Shown in pieces: positions 49,246 through 56,265 of a DNA stretch of 64,000 nt; the stretch's first letter is position 1; every line of letters starts with the position of its first letter. The position numbers and the translations under genes were made by a program. A model generated the notes under the pieces. It was not told the origin of the DNA. It did not search any database and saw only the letters and a list, made by a program, of their open reading frames with translations. The stretch spans positions 28,214-92,213 of the forward strand of contig JAISUC010000003.1 in the NCBI GenBank assembly GCA_031272275.1, read 5' to 3'. This DNA comes from Actinomycetes bacterium. Its GTDB lineage: Bacteria > Actinomycetota > Coriobacteriia > WRKU01 > WQUG01.

Positions 49246-50117
49246 GCCGCATCGCCTCCGCCCCGACGCGCGGGCTGACCCGCACTAGCGTTGCCTGTCG
49301 CCTGTTCTGCCAGTTCGGCGCGTCGTGCCGCTGCCGCCTGGGCGATGTCCGCATGCCCGTCGGCGACGACATCACGGTATACTCCCGGCGGATAATAGGG
49401 CAACATGTTCTGTCGCAGCCAATCCAGCGCAGCCGCAGGCGACAGTCCCCAGTTGGTCGGACAGGTCGAGACCACCTCGATGATGCTGTAACCCACGCCG
49501 TCGCGTTGATACTCGAAAGCCTTTTTGATGGCGCGTTTCGCCGCGCGGATGTTGCGCGGGCCGTCAACCGTCACGCGCTGGGCCAGTGCGACCCCGTCCA
49601 GGGTCGACAGCATCTCGACCACGCGCAGGGGATATCCGGCGACCTGCGGGTCGCGTCCATAAGGCGAGGTCTGCGTGATTTGCGCCGGCAGCGAGGTCGG
49701 CGCCATCTGGCCGCCCGTCATGCCGTAGATCGCGTTGTTGATGAAAATAACCGTGATCTGCTCGCCGCGCGCCGCCGCATGCACCGTCTCGGCAGTACCG
49801 ATGGCGGCCAAATCGCCGTCACCCTGATAGGCGAACACGATGTTATCGGGACGCGCACGCTTGATACCGGTGGCAACCGCAGGCGCGCGTCCGTGTGCCG
49901 CCTGTGCCATGTCACAGTTAAAGAACTCATAGGCGGTGACGCTGCATCCGACCGGAACCACGCCGATGGTGCGCCCGGTCAGTTCCAGCTCGTCCAAGCT
50001 TTCCGCCACCAGGCGGTGCACAATACCGTGCGTGCACCCCGGGCAATAGGAAAAGGGCTTGTCGGTCAGCCCGCCGGGCCGTCCCATCACACGCCGCTCG
50101 ATACTTGTGGAAGCCAT
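49242..50117 (-). CDS. 2-oxoacid:ferredoxin oxidoreductase, beta (thiamine-diphosphate) subunit
   Basis: 291 residues. The TPP-binding motif begins at GDGDLAAIG and ends with INNAIYGMTGGQ. CPGCTHGIVHRL near the N-terminus and SVTAYEFFNCDM fit the VorA/KorB family. The last ~30 residues are a loose Ala/Gly-rich tail. The ATG at 50117 lies nine bases after the alpha subunit stop. Confidence 0.93.
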   Translation of the reverse strand: MASTSIERRVMGRPGGLTDKPFSYCPGCTHGIVHRLVAESLDELELTGRTIGVVPVGCSVTAYEFFNCDMAQAAHGRAPAVATGIKRARPDNIVFAYQGDGDLAAIGTAETVHAAARGEQITVIFINNAIYGMTGGQMAPTSLPAQITQTSPYGRDPQVAGYPLRVVEMLSTLDGVALAQRVTVDGPRNIRAAKRAIKKAFEYQRDGVGYSIIEVVSTCPTNWGLSPAAALDWLRQNMLPYYPPGVYRDVVADGHADIAQAAAARRAELAEQATGNASAGQPARRGGGDAA

Positions 50118-50126
50118 AGTATCCGA

Positions 50127-51269
50127 TCACGCTTCCTTTCCGTTGTTTGCATTGTGCGCAGCGACACCGGCTGTGACACCGGCAGCTGCCGGCGCCCCGT
50201 CACCCGCGTCAACCAGCCGACGTACGGCACCCTCGACCTCTGCCGGGGTGGGTACCACGCCGCCGCTGCGTCCGAAAAAGTCAACCGGGATACGCCCGTT
50301 GACCGTCAGTTTCACATCATCGATCATCTGGCCCATGCTCATCTCGACCGACAGCATGCGCCGCACCACGCCCCCGTCCAACACCGCATTGATGGCATCT
50401 GCCGGCCACGGCCACAGGGTAATCGGGCGAATCAACCCGACGGCAACCCCGTCGCGACGCAGCGTATCAATCGCGCTTTTCGCCACACGCGCACAGGCTC
50501 CGAATGCGACAATCACCGTTTCGGCGTCATCGACCAGATAGGTCTCGGCGCGTTGCTCGCTGTCTCGAATCACCTCGTAGCGCCGAAAGCGCTCGACATT
50601 GCGTGCCTCCAGATTGTCGGCCACCAAACACAGCGAGTTCGCGACATTTCCCGGACGCACGCCACCCGTTCCGGTCAGCGCCCAGGGCTTGTCTGCGCGC
50701 GCATCGGCGCCTGCCGGCTCGGGCAAAACGACCGGCTCCATCATCTGGCCCAATAGTCCGTCCGCCAAAATCATCACCTGCGTGCGGTACCGATCCGCCA
50801 GATCAAAGGCCAGCGCGACCAAATCGCACATTTCCTGCACGGTGGACGGCGCCAACACCGTCACGTGAAAATCGCCGTGACCCATCGCACGCGTCGCCTG
50901 CCAGTAATCGGCCTGCGAGGGCTGAATCCCGCCCAAGCCCGGACCCCCGCGCTGGACGTTGATGATCACCGCCGGCAAATCGGCGCCCGCCAGGTACGAA
51001 ATCCCCTCGCTTTTCAGGCTGATGCCCGGCGAGCTGGAACTGGTCAGCACCCGCGCGCCTGCCGCGGACGCGCCATAGATCATATTAATTGCGGCGATCT
51101 CGCTTTCCGCCTGCAAATACACCCCGCCCACTTTGGGCATCCGACGCGCCATGTATGCGGCGACCTCGGTCTGCGGGGTGATGGGATAGCCAAAGAAACA
51201 GTCGCAGCCGGCACGCAGGGCGGCCTCGGCCAACGCCTCGTTTCCTTTCATCAAAACCTTTTCAGACAT
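50127..51269 (-). CDS. vorB: 2-oxoacid:ferredoxin oxidoreductase, alpha subunit (VorB-type)
   Basis: 380 residues. KGNEALAEAALRAGCDCFFGYPITPQTE is the pyrimidine-binding domain start of VorB (3-methyl-2-oxobutanoate dehydrogenase) proteins; GARVLTSSSSPGISLKSEGISY and NVQRGGPGLGG follow. The C-terminal third (from about residue 245) is the domain II with GACARVAKSAI. The nearest family name is the branched-chain 2-oxoacid (VOR) enzyme, but substrate choice between valine-, isoleucine- and 2-oxoglutarate-type acids cannot be read from sequence alone. The tail is Ala/Gly-rich. Confidence 0.88.
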   Translation of the reverse strand: MSEKVLMKGNEALAEAALRAGCDCFFGYPITPQTEVAAYMARRMPKVGGVYLQAESEIAAINMIYGASAAGARVLTSSSSPGISLKSEGISYLAGADLPAVIINVQRGGPGLGGIQPSQADYWQATRAMGHGDFHVTVLAPSTVQEMCDLVALAFDLADRYRTQVMILADGLLGQMMEPVVLPEPAGADARADKPWALTGTGGVRPGNVANSLCLVADNLEARNVERFRRYEVIRDSEQRAETYLVDDAETVIVAFGACARVAKSAIDTLRRDGVAVGLIRPITLWPWPADAINAVLDGGVVRRMLSVEMSMGQMIDDVKLTVNGRIPVDFFGRSGGVVPTPAEVEGAVRRLVDAGDGAPAAAGVTAGVAAHNANNGKEA

Positions 51270-51283
51270 CCGACTCCCCCCTC

Positions 51284-51508
51284 CTATCTGCTACCTGCGT
51301 CGTCGCGATAGACCGTGATGGCGACATCGGGGCACATCGTCGCGCAGTTCGCGCAAGCCGTGCACCGCGCCGCGTCTGTCAGGTGCGCCGGGTGGTACCC
51401 TTTGGCGGTCAGGCGCGTGGCATCCATTTCGATGATGTGCTGCGGACAGACTGAAACGCACAGCCCACAGCCCTTGCAGTATGTTTCGTCAACGACGATT
51501 CGTGACAT
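51284..51508 (-). CDS. 2x[4Fe-4S] ferredoxin subunit
   Basis: 74 residues with two cluster motifs, CKGCGLCVSVCP and CTACANCATMCP, as in the delta subunits of 2-oxoacid oxidoreductases. It carries electrons from the TPP subunit. The start is ATG 51508 with GAGGAG seven bases upstream; the frame extends to 51553 without support. It is the first gene of the operon and lies 14 bases before vorB. Confidence 0.93.
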   Translation of the reverse strand: MSRIVVDETYCKGCGLCVSVCPQHIIEMDATRLTAKGYHPAHLTDAARCTACANCATMCPDVAITVYRDDAGSR

Positions 51509-51561
51509 CGTACAGCTCCTCATTTCCGGTGTTGCAGTTAGTCTTTTTATCATACAGCAAA

Positions 51562-51582
51562 CCCGCCGATTCGGCGGGCTAC
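51562..51582 (-). terminator. Terminator after the DUF3048 gene
   Basis: Stem CCCGCCG / CGGCGGG with a three-base loop, followed on the minus strand by TTTGCTGT. It separates the DUF3048 gene from the ferredoxin operon. Confidence 0.55.
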
Positions 51583-51615
51583 GCTGGTTATTCGGTGGTT
51601 ATTGACCGGTTGCGG

Positions 51616-51630
51616 GGGGGAGTACGTCCC
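51616..51630 (+). repeat. GGGGGAGYRYGTCCC dispersed repeat, copy 5
   Basis: GGGGGAGTACGTCCC, 20 bases past the stop of the DUF3048 gene. Confidence 0.65.
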
Positions 51631-51649
51631 GCCGTTTGTCGCCGGACGG

Positions 51650-52753
51650 CTATTCGCCGGTGTCGCGATAGCTGATTTTAACCTTCAGCATCTTTTTCGG
51701 GACGACCTCGAAACAGGTGCGGCCCGCCTGCAGGGTCAGTTCGCGGCCGTTTTCGTCATACAGGCGCGGCGCCTGTTTGCGCTCGGCTTTCCAGGTGCAT
51801 TTGTAGGCGTAGCCGTTGCGGAACAGCACCGCTTTGCCGCTGCCGCCCATATCGGTGTCATAGGTGGGGTTACCCGCCGGGTCCTTTTTCTGCGCGGTGG
51901 TGTAGTTCGCATACATCAGCACCACGTTGTCGACCCACAGCTGCTCGCCGGTCGCTTTGTCCAGGTGCTTTTTGCCGGCGGTCGTGCGGGTCCAGACCTT
52001 GCGCTCGGCATTCCAAGACCATTTGGCGTGCTGATAATAATGCACGTTCACCGATTTGACGGCACGACCCGGAAATCCGCCCAGGGCACCGTCGGCGGTA
52101 TACGTCGTCGCGGCCGAATCAAAGCTCAGGGTCGTCGGGGTGTCCACGGTGGTCGCCACACCCTTTTTCTCCAAGAACGCATAGACCTTGTTCAGTTTCA
52201 GGTACAGGTTGTGCGGGGTCACGCGCCAATCGACGCGGTGAAAGACCTTCGAGCCGGTGGTCTGGTTATAGTTATCCAGTTTCGCGGCCTTGACCTTGCC
52301 GCGGACCTCGCTGTTGCCGCCGGAATAAAACAGCACCGTCTGAAACTGCGGCACAATCCACAGGTCGGTGTGGCGTACGCTGCGGACGGGGCCGACCTCG
52401 TCGGGGATGGTTGACTGATAGATGGCGTTGAACCGCGACTCGGCGCCCTCGATCATCGATTCGTACAGCACATCGGCGGAATTCAGACCCGTTTGCGGCT
52501 GCGCCTGTGGCGAGTTTTCGACCTTCACCGAAATCGGTCGACGCGTGACCGCAGTGGCGTCATCGCTTTCCAGCCCCGTCAGCGGCCAATAGATCGGTTC
52601 GGGTTCGACCTGGCCGTCGTCAGCGACCTGAACCTGTTTGCCGTCTTTGATGACGACGGGTTTCTTTTTCTTGCAGCCGGTTGATACGGTGGCGGCACCG
52701 ACCACCAACAACAGCACCAATACCGACAATCCGAATCGTTTCACACGCAACAT
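51650..52753 (-). CDS. DUF3048 (YerB-like) lipoprotein
   Basis: 367 residues. The hydrophobic signal ends in the lipobox STGC (Cys27), followed by a Lys-rich spacer (KKKK), so it should be a membrane-anchored surface lipoprotein. Two parts of the YerB family are visible: the N-terminal DUF3048 (SVKVENSPQAQPQTGLNSADVLYE, VGPVRSVRHTD) and its C-terminal domain (WSWNAERKVWTR, VDNVVLMYANY). Function in the family is unknown, with spore or envelope roles suggested elsewhere. Single gene, with a hairpin terminator. Confidence 0.88.
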   Translation of the reverse strand: MLRVKRFGLSVLVLLLVVGAATVSTGCKKKKPVVIKDGKQVQVADDGQVEPEPIYWPLTGLESDDATAVTRRPISVKVENSPQAQPQTGLNSADVLYESMIEGAESRFNAIYQSTIPDEVGPVRSVRHTDLWIVPQFQTVLFYSGGNSEVRGKVKAAKLDNYNQTTGSKVFHRVDWRVTPHNLYLKLNKVYAFLEKKGVATTVDTPTTLSFDSAATTYTADGALGGFPGRAVKSVNVHYYQHAKWSWNAERKVWTRTTAGKKHLDKATGEQLWVDNVVLMYANYTTAQKKDPAGNPTYDTDMGGSGKAVLFRNGYAYKCTWKAERKQAPRLYDENGRELTLQAGRTCFEVVPKKMLKVKISYRDTGE

Positions 52754-52817
52754 GACACAACACCACTTTCCGTAATCTGCCCCGGCAGGCTGACCGACCG
52801 GGTTCGTTATTGCTCGT

Positions 52818-52907
52818 CGTAGCTCACCGCAGCCCTCCGCAGCCCACGGTAGCCCACCGTAGCCAGTTATAGCTAACCGTGGTCCACGGTAACGTGCGGT
52901 AACTCAC
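52818..52907. repeat. Decayed 10-bp tandem repeat
   Basis: About nine units with consensus CGTAGCCCAC (for example CGTAGCTCAC, CGCAGCCCAC, GGTAGCCCAC, CGTGGTCCAC). It fills much of the 313-base gap 52754-53066, which holds no gene. The rest of that gap carries one 15-bp dispersed repeat. Confidence 0.65.
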
Positions 52908-53000
52908 AGCCGGGGTTCCCCGCTCACTGGGCGGCGAACACGCAACCGCACTCGATTGTATACCGCAAAATGCCGCAGCCTGCAATTTTGTAAACACACA

Positions 53001-53015
53001 GGGGGAGTACGTCCC
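53001..53015 (+). repeat. GGGGGAGYRYGTCCC dispersed repeat, copy 6
   Basis: GGGGGAGTACGTCCC, 52 bases past the stop of the membrane-protein gene. Confidence 0.65.
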
Positions 53016-53066
53016 ACACCCTCGCGCCGAACCCCCGCGGCATTGCCGCGGTTGGCACGCCGTAAG

Positions 53067-53762
53067 CTAGGTCGCCGCCAGGTTGATGGCACTGGCCAGC
53101 AGCAGACCAAAGGTCAGAAACGAAATCACGCTTTCGGTGCCCATCAACAGCTTCGCCAAACGGGACCAAGGCATGGTGTCGGTCGGCGAAAACGCGGTGG
53201 AAGCCGTCAGCGACACAAACAGGTAATCCGCAAAGCCCGGACGCCAATCGGACGGTGCCAGTCGCATCGCCGGGTCAGCCTGTTGTTGGGGAAAGACCAA
53301 GTCGGGATAGGGGTGATGTCGCCTGTGCAACCCCGCGCGCCGGTGCTCGGGGCCGCCGGCATCCAACTCCCAATACGCCAGCGCAAACACCAACAGGTTC
53401 ACCAGCCACAGTGCCAGACCGCTGCCCAACAGGCGGGCTGCCGTCATCGTGTTGTCGCCGGTGAACACGCGGCGCAACAGTACGGCCAGGCACAGCGCGC
53501 TGACGGCTGCCAGCACGATAATCAGCGTGATTGCCAGCAGTTTCATGCCGCGACGCGGGCGCCCGTCGACCGGGTCGTACACCGCGACGGTCGCCAGCAA
53601 CAACACGGCACTGACGACCGGCAGCACCCACACCGGATGCCAGTCCAGCGCTGAAGCCACCGCGGCTTGTCCGGCGATAATCACCGCCGTCACCACCACG
53701 GCCTGCCAGCGTGCCCGCAGATATCTTACGATGCGATTTTCCGTCCCCTGTGCCACGCCCAT
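53067..53762 (-). CDS. Membrane protein, hypothetical
   Basis: 231 residues with about four to five membrane helices (at about 25-45, 48-65, 75-100, 120-145 and 205-230). Before the last helix, GFADYLFVSLTASTAFSPTDTMP recalls the pore-loop region of DUF1345/ion-channel-like proteins, with a degenerate filter. A histidine/arginine-rich loop (about residues 148-170) faces one side. The start is uncertain: ATG 53762 has no ribosome site, and the frame runs to 53903. Function unknown. Confidence 0.55.
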   Translation of the reverse strand: MGVAQGTENRIVRYLRARWQAVVVTAVIIAGQAAVASALDWHPVWVLPVVSAVLLLATVAVYDPVDGRPRRGMKLLAITLIIVLAAVSALCLAVLLRRVFTGDNTMTAARLLGSGLALWLVNLLVFALAYWELDAGGPEHRRAGLHRRHHPYPDLVFPQQQADPAMRLAPSDWRPGFADYLFVSLTASTAFSPTDTMPWSRLAKLLMGTESVISFLTFGLLLASAINLAAT

Positions 53763-53802
53763 ACGATACCACGAATGCGCTGCCGTCACCACCAATCGCA
53801 GC

Positions 53803-53952
53803 TTACGTAGCGGAGCACGTACGTCCCTCAGAAGTGACGTGCGTGTCGTTTCCACCGACAACCAGCACAGGGCGCACTTTGCCCACTGTCGGTTTATCGG
53901 CAAAATGCAAGTGCGCCAACCATATGTCCCAGAGGTTCGCCTTAGCCTGCAT
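53803..53952 (-). pseudogene. Truncated PemK/MazF-family toxin
   Basis: 49 residues. LWDIWLAHLHFADKP and VGKVRPVLVVGG are the typical opening of PemK/MazF-like RNases (normal length about 110). The similarity ends at a copy of the GGGGGAG...GTCCC motif (53811-53827, imperfect), after which a stop follows. The toxin is therefore cut and should be inactive. Its ATG overlaps the upstream antitoxin remnant (ATGCAGGCTAA), as in a normal TA operon. Confidence 0.6.
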
Positions 53953-54037
53953 CCGCATAGATCCTGTCATAATACTCCGCGTCCTCAGGATCCTCGGCAG
54001 GCAAGACAACGTGACCGTGTTTCTGTTCGTACAATCG
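53942..54037 (-). pseudogene. Antitoxin C-terminal remnant
   Basis: 31 acidic residues ending AEDPEDAEYYDRIYADAG, in the position of the antitoxin just before the truncated toxin. The frame is closed upstream by a TGA, and no start or DNA-binding domain was found in 54038-54201, which otherwise holds only a short unassigned frame of about 42 residues. Confidence 0.45.
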
Positions 54038-54179
54038 TCAAGTCACGTTTCTGGGGAATCGGTTGCTGGCAGTCCTGCCAATCCTTTCGTAGCAGTAACC
54101 GAAACTGCGCGCAGGATAACAGTCGGATCGGACACTATTCTTTTCGGAAAAAGCGCGTCTTTGTATCGCATAAACATAG

Positions 54180-54194
54180 GGGGGAGTGCGTCCC
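54180..54194 (+). repeat. GGGGGAGYRYGTCCC dispersed repeat, copy 7
   Basis: GGGGGAGTGCGTCCC, eight bases past the vsr stop. Confidence 0.65.
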
Positions 54195-54201
54195 GGCGGT
54201 T

Positions 54202-54630
54202 TCAGGTGCTGTACGCAGCGACGAAATTCAGCAAATCCCGGATTGTCTGCTGTAAGTCAGGCGGTTTCAGCTGACATTCCCAGATGACGTGTGTCGCCCA
54301 TCCCATTTCGCGCAGTGCTTTCAGTGCGCGCCGGTCGCGTGCGGCGTTGTCGGCAAACTTCTTTTCCCAAAACGCGATGTTGGTTGCGGGAAATGACGGA
54401 TTACAGTACGGACAGCGATGCCAAAAGCAGCCGTTCACGAAAACGGCGATCTTTCTGCCGGGGTAGGCGATGTCGGGCCTGCCCGGTACGTTCCATTGCA
54501 GCCGATATCCGGGGTATCCGCCGGAACGCAAGGCATGCCGAACCAGCAATTCGGGTCCGGTATCCCGTGAACGATTCGACCGCATCGACTTGCGGATACC
54601 CTCGTGGTTTACCTTGCGTGAATCGTCCAT
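54202..54630 (-). CDS. vsr: Very short patch repair (Vsr) endonuclease
   Basis: 142 residues. Vsr nicks DNA beside T:G mismatches that arise when 5-methylcytosine deaminates. Conserved parts: MRSNRSRDTGPELLVRHAL (N-terminal), GRPDIAYPGRKIAVFVNGCFWHRC with the catalytic Asp and His and the zinc-binding residues, NIAFWEKKFADNAARD, and WATHVIWEC. It fits a repair partner for the cytosine methyltransferase of the same operon. The ATG at 54630 lies 38 bases after the preceding gene. A longer frame to 55125 is a shadow. Confidence 0.93.
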   Translation of the reverse strand: MDDSRKVNHEGIRKSMRSNRSRDTGPELLVRHALRSGGYPGYRLQWNVPGRPDIAYPGRKIAVFVNGCFWHRCPYCNPSFPATNIAFWEKKFADNAARDRRALKALREMGWATHVIWECQLKPPDLQQTIRDLLNFVAAYST

Positions 54631-54668
54631 CGGTGGCAGGGTATCGGTCCCTCTTTTTCTCCGGTCTT

Positions 54669-55409
54669 CTACTGCTTCCGCAAAAATTCCAGGGCCTCGC
54701 GCCGAATCTCGTCGGCGGTAAGGAAATCCAAGACGGTGACCGCACCGAAGCGGTTGATGTGCTTGACGCACTGCCTCCAAGGACCGACAACACCTGCCGT
54801 TCCGCGTTCCTCGGCGAATATCTTCAGCGCCTGCAACATTCCCTTCATCACCGTGCGATTGTTGCTGTATGATTCGTCCAGCAGGTCCTTGCAGCTCTGC
54901 TGCGTCAGCAGCAACGTTTCGGTCAGCTCCCACGGGTTTTCCGAATTGCTGGAATCGTACGTCAGGTAACCGTACCACCACAGCCGCGCAATTGCGTGCG
55001 TGAACAGATTTGGACGACCCCCTTCCAGAAAGAAGCGGTCTTCCACCCCCTGTGAAGATGCCACAGCGTTCTTCCAACGCATTTTGACGTAACTGAAGTA
55101 TTGAACATGGGCCAAATGTGTCCAAAGTAGCCTGTCCCCAGCCTGGTATGGAGTTAGCTCACTAAGATTCCCATAGATGAGTTTTGTGTTCACCAGATCG
55201 TTCCCCGCCTTCTTTTCATCACTGGCATTCGGATTGATCTTTAGCAAGGGAAGATCGGAAACCAGAATCCCCGTACGACCGGAATACTCGGATCCCGCAA
55301 AGATTTCATCCATTGGAAAGCTTGCTTGCGAATACCTCCCCAGATTCTCTGTAACTGATCCATACAATCTGTCACATGCTGACGGTAAAAGAAATGGCAG
55401 GTCAATCAT
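54669..55409 (-). CDS. DUF6339-like protein, restriction-associated
   Basis: 246 residues, soluble, helix-rich. The central part has RLLWTHLAHVQYFSYVKMRW and RPNLFTHAIARLWWYGYLT, which fits the uncharacterised DUF6339 family, recognised here by general pattern and gene neighbourhood rather than by a named motif. The start is ATG 55409 with GGGAGT upstream; a start at 55436 would lie within the previous gene. It sits between the unrecognised gene and vsr. No catalytic residues can be assigned. Confidence 0.65.
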   Translation of the reverse strand: MIDLPFLLPSACDRLYGSVTENLGRYSQASFPMDEIFAGSEYSGRTGILVSDLPLLKINPNASDEKKAGNDLVNTKLIYGNLSELTPYQAGDRLLWTHLAHVQYFSYVKMRWKNAVASSQGVEDRFFLEGGRPNLFTHAIARLWWYGYLTYDSSNSENPWELTETLLLTQQSCKDLLDESYSNNRTVMKGMLQALKIFAEERGTAGVVGPWRQCVKHINRFGAVTVLDFLTADEIRREALEFLRKQ

Positions 55410-55413
55410 AGTG

Positions 55414-56265
55414 TCACTCCCTTCCCAGAGATTCAATGACTTGCTTTAGGCTTTCTAGCGAGGTCCGAGTAATATTGCCGAGCAATCTATCTGCGAGCGT
55501 AAGAGCTTCGTCAGAAAGGCTCAACCCCTTGTTTTGAGTCTGAAGTACAATGCTCTTGCACCACCTCTTGTCCTCAAGCTCATCCGATTGGTCGTTTTGT
55601 ATTGCATGAATCGCCTCAACAATTGCGGGGTACACAACAGAAGCAATCAGATACTCTCGAGCACCCTCTTCATTGCGCAGTTCCTGATAATGGTCGTAAG
55701 CAATGATGGGCAGGCACAATTCCAGTCGATCCTTATCCGTGTTCAAATAAAGTGAGTCGTGATCAGAACTACTCTTGACAATCATTATGGAAGAAGCCGA
55801 TTTCTTTTCTTCGACAGGTTCAAAATCAAAGACCGTTCCCGTTTCGATCGCAAGGATATCCCCGCGATTAATAGAAAAGGGTTCCTCAAAATAGTCTGGA
55901 TTATGTTCTCCCCACTGAAAAGAATCATCCGGCGTAGAGGCAATTATCATTCCGCGAAATTCCAGGCGGTCCCTAATATCAGATTTCCTGACAGAGATTG
56001 TCTTTGCGGTCTCGTGGGGTTGAAAGAACTCTACGCGGCGCATACAGGTTTTCGAAGAGATCAGCTGGACAGCAACGGTTGCGGTCCCGTGTTGGACCAT
56101 ATGCTGCAGCCCGAATGAAACTAGGGAATAGCTCACGCCGAAATCAATCGTGCGCCGACTCCCCGATGCCCGTTCTTCCACGGTGACGATAAATGATGAA
56201 TCTTCGTAGTCATCAGTTAGAGGAGACAATACCGGGTGCGGATAGTTGGGATGCTGAGTTTTCAT
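55414..56265 (-). CDS. Unrecognised component of the restriction island
   Basis: 283 residues, no family recognised. The first half is beta-rich (SSFIVTVEERASG, GTATVAVQLISSKTCMRRVEFF) and could be a barrel or sandwich; the second half is helical (EGAREYLIASVVYPAIVEAIHAIQ). There is no signal or membrane segment. Its ATG overlaps the GHKL ATPase stop (ATGA), so the two are made together and probably interact. Base use is more AT-rich than in the housekeeping genes. Confidence 0.75.
   Translation of the reverse strand: MKTQHPNYPHPVLSPLTDDYEDSSFIVTVEERASGSRRTIDFGVSYSLVSFGLQHMVQHGTATVAVQLISSKTCMRRVEFFQPHETAKTISVRKSDIRDRLEFRGMIIASTPDDSFQWGEHNPDYFEEPFSINRGDILAIETGTVFDFEPVEEKKSASSIMIVKSSSDHDSLYLNTDKDRLELCLPIIAYDHYQELRNEEGAREYLIASVVYPAIVEAIHAIQNDQSDELEDKRWCKSIVLQTQNKGLSLSDEALTLADRLLGNITRTSLESLKQVIESLGRE

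Noticed and set aside
54651..55125. Vsr as a 307-residue fusion starting at 55125
   Set aside because: The first 165 residues are antisense-like, out-of-frame text of the DUF6339-like gene; Vsr proper begins at 54630 with normal length.
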